Assembly: GCA_963729875.1 (NCBI GenBank)
Contig: CAVSPR010000004.1
Span: 558,001 to 622,000, forward strand
Direction: 5' to 3'
Length of the DNA stretch: 64,000 bases
DNA from: DATBSL01 sp963729875
GTDB taxonomy: Bacteria > Acidobacteriota > Vicinamibacteria > Fen-336
Part shown: positions 26,601 to 35,924 of the stretch, piece by piece
Layout: the number at the start of each line of letters is the position of its first letter
Position numbering within the stretch: the stretch's first letter is position 1
Position numbers and translations under genes: made by a program
Notes under the pieces: generated by a model
Seen by the model: the letters and a program-made list of their open reading frames with translations, nothing else
Database searches by the model: none
Told to the model about the DNA's origin: nothing

Positions 26601-27911
26601 CGCGGGCGATCAGGCTGGTGGCCGTCTTCGACCACCGCAACATCTTCATCGACCCCGACCCCGACCCCGAGACGAGCTACCGCGAGCGCGAGCGCGTGTT
26701 CGCGCTGCCGCGTTCGAGCTGGCGGGACTACGACCCCGCGCTCCTCAGCCGGGGCGGCGGCGTCTACGACCGCTCGGCCAAGGCGATCCCGCTGTCGCCC
26801 GAGGCGCGGAGGCTCCTCGACATCGAGGGCGGCGACCCCTCCGGCGAGGAGGTGATGCGCAAGATCCTGACCGCGCGGGTCGACCTCCTCTACAACGGGG
26901 GAATCGGGACCTACGTCAAGGCGGAGTCGGAGGAGCACGGCGAGGTCGGCGACCGCACCAACGACCGCGTGCGGGTGAACGGCCGCGAGGTCCGCGCCCG
27001 GGTGATCGGCGAGGGCGGCAACCTCGGCCTCACCCAGAAGGGCCGGCTCGAGTACTGGGCGGCGGGCGGCCGGCTCAACACCGACGCGGTGGACAACTCC
27101 GGCGGGGTGGACACCTCGGACCACGAGGTCAACATCAAGATCCTCCTCGACATGCTCGTGAAGAAGGGCGTCGTGAAGGGGCGCGAGGAGAGGAACCGGA
27201 TCCTCGCGGAGATGACGGACGACGTGGCCGCCCTCGTCCTGGCCGACAACGCCGGGCAGGCCCTCGCCCTGAGCCTCGACGGCCACCGCAGCGCGCGCCG
27301 CTACGAGGAGTTCGTGGCGCTCGTGGACGACATGGCGGGGGCGGGCCTCCTCAACCGGGCCGACGAGTCGGTGCCGACGCGCGAGGAGCTGCTCGCGAGC
27401 CCGCACCGGGACCGCGGCCTGCCGCGGCCGCTGCTGTGCGTGCTGCTCGGCTACTCCAAGATGTCGGCCTTCCAGCTGCTGCTGGAGACGGACTTCCCGG
27501 ACGGCGCGGCCGGCCGGCCCTTCCTCGACGGCTACTTCCCGCGCCTCGCTGCGGGAGCGGTTCGCCGAGCACTTCCAGGACCACGTCCTGCGCCGCGAGA
27601 TCGTGGCGACCGGCGCCGTCAACTACCTCGTCAACCGGGGCGGCATCCTGCTCCTGCCGCGGCTCGAGCAGGGGGCGAAGAACGGCATCGGCGAGGCGGT
27701 GACCGCCTGGATCGAGGTCGACCGCGAGGCCGAGGCGCAGGCGCTGCGCGAGGCGGTGCTCGCCTCCGGCCGTCCCGCGGGCGAGGAGCAGGCGGCGCTC
27801 CTCGAGATCGAGGATGCGCTCGAGGCGGCCGCGCAGGAGCGGCTCGAGGGAAGGAAGGGCGCCGGTGCGAAGAAGGCCCTGCAGGAGATCCGGAAGCGGC
27901 TGAAGCTCTAG
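23623..27911 (+). CDS. gdh2: Large NAD-specific glutamate dehydrogenase (two frameshifts)
   Basis: This is the roughly 1430-residue NAD-dependent enzyme type, which oxidises glutamate to 2-oxoglutarate and ammonia. It starts at ATG with AGGAGA upstream. The N-terminal half shows the family's ACT-like regulatory region (ETHTPDRPFIFDSVKNYL). The C-terminal half is catalytic: RGGIRWSDRHDDFRTEILGL, KTQMVKNSVIVPVGSKGGF, GVGDMSGDVFGNG and RVIGEGGNLGLTQ. The frame changes near 25575 (after EERATDDP) and again near 27550 (before LRERFAEHFQDHVL), and all parts are conserved. I read both breaks as sequence errors. It is shorter than the usual 1600 residues, as in the compact bacterial subgroup. Confidence 0.9.
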
Positions 27912-27922
27912 GCGGTGCCGGC

Positions 27923-28774
27923 GTGACCCGCTGCCACTTCGCCTCCGACCTGCACGGCCGAGCCTCCCGCTACGAGGCGTTGCTGGGCGCGGTGGCGGCA
28001 GAGCGCCCGACCGCGGTGTTCCTCGGCGGCGACCTCCTCCCGGCGGGCTCGGTGCGGCTGCCCGGGGTCGGGGATTTCCTCCTGGACTGGCTGGGGCCAC
28101 GGCTGGAGCGCCTCCGCGAGCGTCTCGGCGCCGCCTACCCCGGGTCCTGGCCATCTTCGGCAACGACGACCCCCGGGCCGAGGAGGGCTCGCTCGCAGAG
28201 CTGGAGCGGCGCGGGCTGGCCAGGCACGCGCACGGGCGCCGCCTCGACGTCGCCGGGTTCCCCGCTACGGCTACGCCTGCGTCCCCCCCACGCCGTTCCT
28301 GCTCAAGGACTGGGAGCGCTACGACGTCTCGCGCTTCGTGGACCCCGGGTCCGTGTCGCCGGAGGACGGCCACCGCTCGGTGCCGGTTCCGGAGGCCGAG
28401 ACGAAGTGGGGCACGATCGCCGGAGACCTCGAGGCGCTCGTTGGGAGCGACGACGTCTCGCGCGCGGTCTTCCTGCTTCCACGCGCCGCCCTACCGGATC
28501 GGCCCTCGACCGCGCGGCGCTCGACGGGAGGACGGTCGACCACGCCCCGGTCGACGTGCACGTCGGCAGCATCGCGGTCCGGCGCTTCATCGAGGCCCGC
28601 CAGCCGCTCGTGACCCTGCACGGCCACGTCCACGAGTCGGCGCGGCTCACCGGCGCCTGGCTGGACCGCATCGGCCGGACCGTGTGCCTCTCCGCCGCCC
28701 ACGACGGCCCCGAGCTCGCGCTCGTGCGCTTCGACCTCGAGCGACCGGGCGAGGCCACCCGGGAGCTGGTCTAA
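27923..28774 (+). CDS. Calcineurin-like metallophosphoesterase (several frameshifts)
   Basis: The metal-binding blocks occur in order but in different frames: FASDLHGR (from the GTG at 27923), GGDLLPAG, then GNDDP after a shift near 28140. A segment with LLKDWERYDVSRFVDPGS follows a shift near 28255, and HAPPY and HGHVHES follow a shift near 28480. The set is the complete DxH-GD-GN[D/H]-H-GHxH signature of the superfamily. The substrate cannot be told. It begins 11 bp after the glutamate dehydrogenase stop, so the two are likely cotranscribed. It ends convergent with the next gene, overlapping by 3-4 bp. Confidence 0.82.
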   Translation: MTRCHFASDLHGRASRYEALLGAVAAERPTAVFLGGDLLPAGSVRLPGVGDFLLDWLGPRLERLRERLGAAYPGSWPSSATTTPGPRRARSQSWSGAGWPGTRTGAASTSPGSPLRLRLRPPHAVPAQGLGALRRLALRGPRVRVAGGRPPLGAGSGGRDEVGHDRRRPRGARWERRRLARGLPASTRRPTGSALDRAALDGRTVDHAPVDVHVGSIAVRRFIEARQPLVTLHGHVHESARLTGAWLDRIGRTVCLSAAHDGPELALVRFDLERPGEATRELV

Positions 28775-31700
28775 CTGCCGGTCGCGGCCGGCGCGGCGCC
28801 TCCGCCGAGCGGCAGCGGACGGGCCGCGTCGGTGACGGCCCCGATCTTGGCCGCGAACGGGTTCCCGCCGCCGGCGATGTCCGCGTCCGTGACGTAGTGG
28901 ACGTCGAGCAGCCCCTCCGTCTGGTAGCCGGTGCGCAGGTAGTTCATCTCGGCGAGGGAGTGGCTCCAGCCGTCGAGCCACAGCGCCAGCTCGCGTTGGC
29001 GCGGCCCGTCGGGCTCGACGTGGAGCAGCAGGTCGAGGTCGCTCGCCGGGACCGGCCGTGCCGTTCTTCGTCGAGCCGAAGACGTAGGCCGCCTTCACGC
29101 CGAAGCGGGCGGGGTCGAGGAGGGCCGCGATCCGCTGGGCCATGCGCAGCCGCCAGCGCCAGTGGTCGTCGGGGCGGGGCTCGGTCGACGTCCCGGGCTC
29201 GACCGGCACCTCCCCGGCCACGGTGGGCGCCCCCAGGAGGCCGACCGCCTCGTCGAGGTCCCCGTTCATGAGCACGCGCAGGACACGCCCCCCGGTGGCG
29301 CGCGGCACGTCGATCACGCGCAGGACGTCCGAGAGCCCCTCGAACTCCGGGGCGAGGCTCGCGAGCGCGTTCGGCGAGCGCAGGAAGAAGGCCTCGTTGA
29401 AGACGACCTCGGGGTCGTCGGGGTAGAGGGGCAGGTAGCGGATGTTCGACTCGACGAGGTCCTGGAAGAAGTGGGTGCCGAAGGAGAGGTCGGGGACGTA
29501 GCCGCCCTTCTTCCGGGCGACCTCGACGAGCACCGCCGCGTTGGTGATGTCGGCGTAGGTGACGGGCACGCCGAGCCGGATGTCCCCGCGGGAGCCCCAG
29601 CGGCCCGGGCCCATCAGGATGAACTGGCGCTTCGGGCAGCAGCCGGTTGAGGCGGCCGACCGCGCGCCCGACCTCGCGGATCCGGTCGAGCTCCAGCCGG
29701 GCGTACTCCTCGGGGTCCACGTACACGACGTGGCTCACGTCGCTCACCTGCCCGTTCGAGACGTAGCGGCGGGCGGTGAAGAGCACGCGGTCCTGCGGCA
29801 GGTCGCGGGGGATGGGGACGGGGGCGGCGCCCTCGGTGGCGCCCTGGGGCCGGCACTGCAGCAGGTAGACGTGCCGCCCGTCCGAGGCGAACTCGATGTC
29901 CACCGGGCTCTTGAGCTTCTCCCGCAGCACCTGCAGGAGCGTCCGCATGCGGGTCATGAACGGGCTGTCCGAGATGAGCCCCTCGAACGAGAGGACGACG
30001 GCGTCCTTCGAGAAGTCCACGAGCCCCACCGGCCGCCGCAGGTGGTCGTGGTCGGCGATCGAGATCATCTGGCGCACGAGCGGGAACTCCTCGCCGTGCC
30101 GCTCCAGCAGCTCCCGCATGTCGACGGTCTCGAAGACGCCGGTCTCGAGGTTGATGACGTCCGCCTTCTTCGGCGAGTAGCGCAGGGCCTCCTCGGGGGT
30201 CTGGTTGACGCGGAGGCCGGGCTGGCCGGGGGCGACGAGGACGGGGTAGTCGTCGGCGAGGCGGTCCACCGCGCGCGTGCCGAGCCCGGGGACGATCCGC
30301 AGCAGGCCGTCCTCCCGCGCGATGCGGGAGGACCAGCGGAACTCGTTGTTCGAGAAGCCGACCCCGGAGAAGGCGGGCATCCAGTACGGCCCGACGCGCG
30401 TGCCGACCACCTCCTGGATCAGGATGCCCATCTCCTCGTGCAGGTCGAGCAGGCCCCGCAGCGCGCGGTACTCGATCGGGTCGGGGCTGAAGACCGACGC
30501 GTACACCTCGGCGATCGCGTCGGTGAGCGCGGCCAGGCGCTCGCGCTTCGTGCCGGTGTTGGCGAGGAAGAGGCTCTTGTACTTGCCGGAGAAGGCGGAG
30601 CCGAGGCGGTCCTCGAGGAGGCTCGAGCTGCGGACGATGATCGGCCGCCCGTCGAGGTCGTCGAGCACGTCCGACAGCCCGCGCAGGATGTCCGCGGAGA
30701 AGAAGGAGTTCTTGAACAGCTGGACGATGTAGGGGTAGTCGAGGCGGACCCGGTCGGGGTCGGTGTACTTGCGGTTGTAGACGTCCTCGAGGTCGTTGTG
30801 GTGGATGAAGTCGAGGATGCCGTCCGAGGGGATGTGCCAGCTGCGGGGGATGCGGATGTCGCCGAGCACGTCGTGGTACTCGGGGGACCGGGCCACGATC
30901 TTCGAGGCGAGGTAGAGGCCCGCCGCCTTGCCCCCGAGGCGCCCGTGGCTGCGGGGCGGGTAGACGATGTGCTGGCAGAGCTCGTGGAAGTCGGCGACCG
31001 TCAGGTAGTCCTTGGCGATGTTCACGAACTCGAGCTGGTCGGTCAGGAAGCGCCGCACGAGCGCCGCGCGGAGGCCGATCTGGGTGGCGGTCGAGAGGTC
31101 GCCCTCCTCGACCCCCCCGTGGCGGAAGCGCTGGAGCGCGTCGGCCAGCTCCGCGAGCGGCGTGTCCATGCGCTCGAGCGCGTTCTTGAGGAAGGTGGAC
31201 TTGTCCTCCTTGATCCAGCTCTGGATGCAGTTGAGGATCTCGTCCTCGGGCAGGTTCTGCCCGGCGATCCGGAAGGCGGCCTCCGTCGTCTCGGGGTCGG
31301 CGGCCCGCGCGGTCCGGGGCTGCGGCCGGTTGTCGTCGAAGTTCTCGCCGTCGCTCGCCGTCGCGCGCGGGGACGGTCGAGCGCAGCAGCCGCTCCGCGT
31401 CGTCGAACCCGTTCCAGCAGAGGTGGTTGATCATCTTCCGGCCCAGCCGGCCGAGCAGGGCGCGGTCGGTCTGGCGGAGGAAGTCGAGGACCACCCACCA
31501 CTCGGGCGTGGCCGCGCCCGGCTCGCCGTCGGCGCCAGGACGCGCCGCAGGCGCCGGCGCGAGACGAAGTGGCCGAGCCGCTCGGCGATCGCGTCGAGGA
31601 GCTTCCGCTCCTCGGCGAGGAAGGGGCCCTCGGCCGCGCGGGGCATCGCCTCCGTGTAGTAGACCTCGACCTGCCCGGCGATCTCGCCCTGCGCCTCGAT

Positions 31701-31963
31701 GAGCGAGACGAGCTTGAACGGCGAGGGCGAGAAGCCCGCGGGCTCGAACGACCCGGTTGCCCGAGGACGACGCGGGCGACGCACACGTCCGGGAACTGCC
31801 AGCCGGCGGGGATCGTGCGGATCACCTCGCCGAGGACGTCGTCGAGGGGCGCCTCCTCCCGGCCGAGGAGCTCGTCCACGCGGTAGAGGCAGTTGAGCTC
31901 CTTGGCCCGCTCCTGCAGGTCGTGGAGGATCCGGTCGATCGGCTTGTCGTTGTGCGGGTTCAT
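28771..31963 (-). CDS. GAF-like sensor + PEP/pyruvate-binding ATP-grasp + nucleotidyltransferase fusion (about five frameshifts)
   Basis: About 1060 residues once frames are joined (breaks near 31756, 31535, 31365, 29635 and 29055). The N-terminus has LQERAKELNCLYRVDELL and a GAF-like region (IPAGWQFPDVCVARVVL, GPFLAEERKLLDAIAERLG). A helical part follows. The PPDK-type ATP-grasp domain has GRLGGKAAGLYLASKI and IIVRSSSLLEDRLG. The shared C-terminal module has GPGRWGSRGDIRLGVPV and FGTHFFQDL. A Pol-beta-type nucleotidyltransferase-like tail reads AYVFGSTKNGT then SDLDLLL in the shifted frame. I see no GGxTSH phosphohistidine domain, so it should not be a classical PEP synthase. It forms an operon with the gene ending 6 bp upstream. 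Confidence 0.72.
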
Positions 31964-31969
31964 GTGCCC

Positions 31970-33694
31970 TCAGGACCTCTGGGCGACCCCGCGGCGCGAG
32001 CGGCCGTCCACCCGCAGGACGAGGGGCGCCTTCGTGCGGACGTGCCGGACGTGCTCCGTGCGGGCGACGGCCTCCTGGGCCCCCAGCCAGCCCCAGTCTA
32101 CCGCCCGCCCGGTGTCGAAGGGCACCGTGAAGTAGAGGACGGAGAAGCTCGAGAGGTTGTGGAAGAAGTGCGAGCCCTGGCTGGGCTCGGGGTTCATCTG
32201 CGGCAGCGTCGCCTCCACGATCCCGCGCGCGCCGGAGATCTGGTCCCAGCGCACGGGGATGCCGAGCCAGGGGTCGGTCGAGCCCCACCGGCCGAAGCCG
32301 ATCAGCAGGTAGGGTCGGCCGGCCTCCACGAGGCCGCGGTTGAGCGGCTCGATCTCGCCGGCGATCGCCGGGGTCAGCCGCGCCTCGAAGGACTCGGGTC
32401 CACGTAGACCACGTCCCGCACCTCGTGACGGCCGTTGCCCATCGCGGCGGCCGAGGCCACCACGACGCCGGCGGGCGAGGTCGTCCGGCGTCACCTCCAC
32501 CGCCTCCCGCGAGACGAGCAGCGGCCGGACCTGCAGGAAGCCGAAGCGGGCGGGGCGGCCGGCGGCAGCGACACCGCGAACTCGATCTCGACCGGCGCGC
32601 CGAGCTCCTCCTCGCACACGGCCAGCAGCTTCCGCAGCGCCGGCACGAGGGGCAGCTCGTTCCAGGACGAGGATCGGGGCGAAGTCGAGGACCCGCGGCC
32701 CGGGGCGCCCGGTGCCGGGGACGAGGCGGTCGGACTCGGCGTCGTAGGTCGAGGCGGCGTGGCGCAGCGTCCCGTCCCCCTCGGCCTCGGCGAGGGCGGC
32801 GTGGACGAGGTACTCCGTCTCGGCCATCGGGTCGTAAGGCGGGGGCGGGCCGACGTTCACCGCCCAGAACGGCGACTGCGTGACGTCGACGAGGTCGCGG
32901 ACGGAGCCGACCGGCGGCGGCCGCTTCGGGTGGGCGGGGGAGAACGACCAGCAGAGCCCGCCGTCCACGATCGTCTTGCCGAGGCCGAGGGCGAGGTCCA
33001 CGACGCCCTCGCGCGGGCTGCGGCGGGGCCGACCGGGTAGAAGTTGTACGAGCGCGCGACGCCGGAGAGGTCGGGGTAGAAGCGGTCGCCGTGGCGGCGG
33101 CCGACCACCTCCTGCACCACGACCGCCATCTTCTCGGGCTCGGGCAGCTCCCCCGCCGCGCGGCGGTAGGCCCGGGCCTCGTGGAAGAAGGTGGTCGCGA
33201 AGACGAACTTGACGGCGTCGACGAGGCTCTTGAAGCGGCCCGCCACGTCGGCCTGGTTGCCGGGGATCATCTTCGTCCCGTAGACCCCGGCGAAGGGCCG
33301 GCCGAGCGCGTCCTCGAGCGCGCTCGAGGAGCGGCAGGCGAGGGGGCAGCGCGCGTCCTCGGCCAGCGAGCGCAGGTCGCCCAGCCACTCGGCGGGCAGC
33401 GTCGCCTTCTGGAAAGCCAGCGAGACGACGTCGTCGGAGGGCTCCTCGGCCAGGAATCCCGCAGGTCGTTGCGGTCGAGGAACGCGTCGAAGACGTCGGC
33501 GGCGACGACCACAGGGCGGGGACGTCGAGGTCGAGGCCCGGGACCTCGAGGTCGGCCCGCCGCTCCTTCAGGATCCGGGCGGCGGTGACGAGGCCCCGGG
33601 CCTTGCCGCCGAGCGGACCGTCCCCGATGCGGCTGATCCGGCGCGCCGGGTCGAAGAGCGACCGGTTGAAGGGGGGGATCTCGGGGAGAGTCAT
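31970..33694 (-). CDS. PEP/pyruvate-binding ATP-grasp protein, stand-alone form (six or more frameshifts)
   Basis: First gene of the pair; its stop lies 6 bp before the fusion gene. Conserved blocks are spread over three frames: PLGGKARGLVTAARIL, CRSSSALEDALGRPFAGVYGT, YPDLSGVARSYNFYP, VDLALGLGKTIVDGGLCWSF and PVEIEFAV. The end, in one frame, is GFGRWGSTDPWLGIPVRWDQ followed by SQGSHFFHNLSSFSVLYFTV. About 570 residues are expected. It has the same ATP-grasp fold signals as pyruvate phosphate dikinase but no visible swivelling His domain. Its partner or substrate is unknown. The breaks fit random indel errors in GC-rich sequence, though decay cannot be excluded. Confidence 0.7.
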   Translation of the reverse strand: MTLPEIPPFNRSLFDPARRISRIGDGPLGGKARGLVTAARILKERRADLEVPGLDLDVPALWSSPPTSSTRSSTATTCGIPGRGALRRRRLAGFPEGDAARRVAGRPALAGRGRALPPRLPLLERARGRARPALRRGLRDEDDPRQPGRRGGPLQEPRRRRQVRLRDHLLPRGPGLPPRGGGAARAREDGGRGAGGGRPPPRRPLLPRPLRRRALVQLLPGRPRRSPREGVVDLALGLGKTIVDGGLCWSFSPAHPKRPPPVGSVRDLVDVTQSPFWAVNVGPPPPYDPMAETEYLVHAALAEAEGDGTLRHAASTYDAESDRLVPGTGRPGPRVLDFAPILVLERAAPRAGAAEAAGRVRGGARRAGRDRVRGVAAAGRPARFGFLQVRPLLVSREAVEVTPDDLARRRRGGLGRRDGQRPSRGAGRGLRGPESFEARLTPAIAGEIEPLNRGLVEAGRPYLLIGFGRWGSTDPWLGIPVRWDQISGARGIVEATLPQMNPEPSQGSHFFHNLSSFSVLYFTVPFDTGRAVDWGWLGAQEAVARTEHVRHVRTKAPLVLRVDGRSRRGVAQRS

Positions 33695-33879
33695 GGCCCG
33701 CACGGCGAGGATAGCCCAGGGCCGGGGCGCGGCGCGTGGATCATGAGGATCAAGCTCGAAGTCCAGCGATGCATACTACGAGGATCGAAAAGCGATTTAA
33801 CGTCGCGGATGTTCTCCCCGATTGCAGCGCCCGTGCGGCCTCGAATCCTCCGAACGGCTTGAAATCAGACTCTTAATAG

Positions 33880-33921
33880 ATATTGACCTGCTAGTTTAAT
33901 GCAAAACTAGCAGGTCAATAT
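33880..33921. promoter_or_regulatory. Perfect 18-bp inverted repeat, likely operator of the AbiE-like pair
   Basis: Arms 33880-33897 and 33904-33921 (ATATTGACCTGCTAGTTT and its complement) pair perfectly around AATGCA. It sits in AT-rich sequence directly upstream of the promoter-like elements of the next gene. AbiEi antitoxins are known to repress their operon by binding inverted repeats near the promoter. The rest of the gap 33695-33967 shows no gene. Confidence 0.65.
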
Positions 33922-33926
33922 TAAAG

Positions 33927-33955
33927 TTGCAGGTCTTGTTCTGGCATGCTATCGT
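33927..33955 (+). promoter_or_regulatory. Candidate sigma-70-type promoter for the AbiE-like pair
   Basis: TTGCAG (33927-33932) and TATCGT (33950-33955) are separated by 17 bp. The start codon is 12 bp past the -10 element, so the 5' leader would be only a few bases. The -35 element begins 6 bp after the long palindrome, where a bound repressor would block RNA polymerase. Confidence 0.5.
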
Positions 33956-33967
33956 TCCGGCGAACCT

Positions 33968-34974
33968 ATGGATGGGCGTTCGCAGGTCCGATCCGTCACC
34001 GGCATCGATGCGATCCGTACTTTGCGGGCTGAGCTTCTGGCTCTCGTGGCGGCAGCGGATGAGGACCCGCAGGCTGTCCAGCTCCTGTGCCTGAGCGCCC
34101 CGAGGATGACGGAGGAGCGGATCGCGGAAGAGTGGGGCCTCCTGCAACGGTCCCTGCGCCCTGAGGTCGCCCGCCGCCTGGCGGTCCGCGTGCTCCACGC
34201 CGACGGACGGGCGCGTTCGTTCGGGATCGTCCCGGACTCGATCGCCGTGCCGCTCTGCCGCGAGTCCTCTCCGGTCGAACGGCAGTCGGGGACGCGTCTG
34301 CCTCGTCCGGACTACTCCTTCATCGTCCTGAAGCTCCTCGTGTACGGCTGGCTGACCCACAAGGGCCCGTTGACCACGCTCTGGATTGCCGAGGCCGCGG
34401 GCTGCAGCTACCCGACGGTGGCTGCGGCCTTGAGGCGGCTCGGCAGGGTCGTCCGGCGCCACAGTGATCGTCGGGTCGAGCTTCTCGACTTTCCGCGTGA
34501 GGAGTGGGGTCGGCTTCTGCTGACAGCCGACGAAGCGCGTTCGACCTTGCGATACGCCGATCGATCCGGCCAGCCACGCTCGGCGGCCAGCCTTGCCGAC
34601 AGGCTCCGCGCGCTCCGTCCCGAGAACGTCGCGATCGGGGGCGTGCTCGCCGCCCGGCACCATCATCCGGGAGCTGGATCTGATGGGGCTGCCGAGACTC
34701 GACGTGTCCGTCCACAGCCCCGGCAGGTGGCCCGGATCTGTCGTTCGTCCGACGGCTGGATCCGGCTCTGGAAGCGACTTCAGATCCCACCGAACCAGCG
34801 CGACTGACCGTCCACTTCGTCCGTCACGCCAAGTCGCTGTTCCTGGAGAGCCCGGACGGGCCAGACTGGGTCGACCCGGTCGAGTGCCTGCTCGACCTGC
34901 ACGAGGCCCGGCTCGAACCGCAGGCGGACGAGTTCGTCAACGCGTTTCGCGAGCGCAGCCAGGAGGAGCCCTGA
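33968..34974 (+). CDS. AbiEi-like antitoxin / winged-helix transcriptional regulator (two frameshifts)
   Basis: About 335 residues after joining frames (breaks near 34660 and 34730). A winged helix in the middle reads LTTLWIAEAAGCSYPTVAAALRRLG with a wing at VVRRHSDRRVELLDF. The C-terminal part has VAIGGVLAAR, ELDLMGLPRLDVSVHSPG, PDLSFVRRLDPAL and ADPVECLLDLHEARLE-type text. This architecture, together with a following nucleotidyltransferase gene, resembles AbiEi of type IV toxin-antitoxin systems, although here the helix-turn-helix is not N-terminal. It would both repress the operon and counter the toxin. Resemblance is by pattern only. Confidence 0.55.
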
Positions 34975-35924
34975 GCACGGTCTCGCCGCGCGAGGTCCTC
35001 GCCCGCGTCGCGGCCGCAATCCCGCAGTCCGTGCGGGACAACATCGTGATCGTGGGCAGCCTCGCGGCGGGATATCACCTGCTCGGCGACCGGAAGGAGG
35101 CTCAGGTCCAGACGAAGGACATCGACTGCCTGCTCTTTCCGCGGGTCGAAGCCGTCAGGGCCGGTGGGCAGGTTGCAGGCGACTTGCTGGCCGCAGGCTG
35201 GCGCCCGAGAACCGAGGGTAAGCACGCGCCGCCCGGGGACGAAAGCACGCCCGACGGAGCACTCCCCGCCGTGCGGCTCTGGCCCCCGGACTCGAAGGAG
35301 TGGTTCATCGAGTTGCTGGCCGCGCACGAGCCTGCTGACAGCGACGACAAGCGCTGGCTGCGGCTGCCGCTGGCCGGTGGCCACTTCGGCCTGCCGAGCT
35401 ACCGCTACCTCGACGTCGCGACTCACGGTGCTCCGATGACCGAGTTCGGCCTCCGCTGCGCGCGCCCCTCCTTGCTGGCTCTCTCGAACCTGCTGAGGAA
35501 CCCGGCGATCAGGCCCGAGACCATGGACGCACTGGTGGAAGGGCGCAAGATCAGGCGCAGCAACAAGGACCTGGGCCGGGTGGTCGCCATCGCCAGGCTG
35601 TCGGGCGCGGACGGCGCGCGCGAATGGCCCGAGATCTGGATCGAAGCCCTCCGCGCGTGCCACGGTGATGTCTGGCGCTCTCTCGCTGGGCGCACCGGGA
35701 GCGGCCTGCGAGCGCTCCTGGCGAGTCGGGACCGACCTCGAAGAGGCCCGCAGTCACCAGCAACAGCCGGACTGCTGGCGAGAGGAGCCAGTGACTTCGA
35801 GCAGTACCGGTCGCGAGGTGGAACGCGTCCTCGTGGATGCGATCGAGCCGACGGAAGAGCTGGCGCAGGGCGGCGGCGACTCACACCCACCCCCGGTCGC
35901 GGCAGGCCTGGGCCACGCGGTTGA
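34971..35924 (+). CDS. AbiEii-like nucleotidyltransferase toxin candidate
   Basis: The frame opens at CTG within CTGA, overlapping the antitoxin stop, with a strong AGGAGGA just upstream. No ATG or GTG fits. The protein shows the minimal nucleotidyltransferase pattern IVIVGSLAAGYHLLG followed by QTKDIDCLLFP (the DxD metal pair). A helical region follows, with ALSNLLRNPAIRPETMDALVEGRK. The true end is unsure. From about 35720 the text becomes Arg/Pro-rich, a one-base shift gives more protein-like sequence (TDLEEARSHQQQP), and the frame stop at 35924 lies inside the convergent glutamate dehydrogenase gene. AbiEii-type toxins transfer nucleotides to tRNA, but the target here is unknown. Confidence 0.55.
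   Translation: MSTVSPREVLARVAAAIPQSVRDNIVIVGSLAAGYHLLGDRKEAQVQTKDIDCLLFPRVEAVRAGGQVAGDLLAAGWRPRTEGKHAPPGDESTPDGALPAVRLWPPDSKEWFIELLAAHEPADSDDKRWLRLPLAGGHFGLPSYRYLDVATHGAPMTEFGLRCARPSLLALSNLLRNPAIRPETMDALVEGRKIRRSNKDLGRVVAIARLSGADGAREWPEIWIEALRACHGDVWRSLAGRTGSGLRALLASRDRPRRGPQSPATAGLLARGASDFEQYRSRGGTRPRGCDRADGRAGAGRRRLTPTPGRGRPGPRG

Noticed and set aside
29559..31430. 623-codon plus-strand open frame
   Set aside because: Shadow of the PEP/pyruvate-binding gene on the minus strand; it has no start signal or domain motifs.
28771..33694. Ordinary PEP synthase or pyruvate phosphate dikinase
   Set aside because: The N-terminal ATP-grasp blocks fit, but no GGxTSHxAI phosphohistidine or PEP-binding C-terminal barrel motif can be read in any frame.
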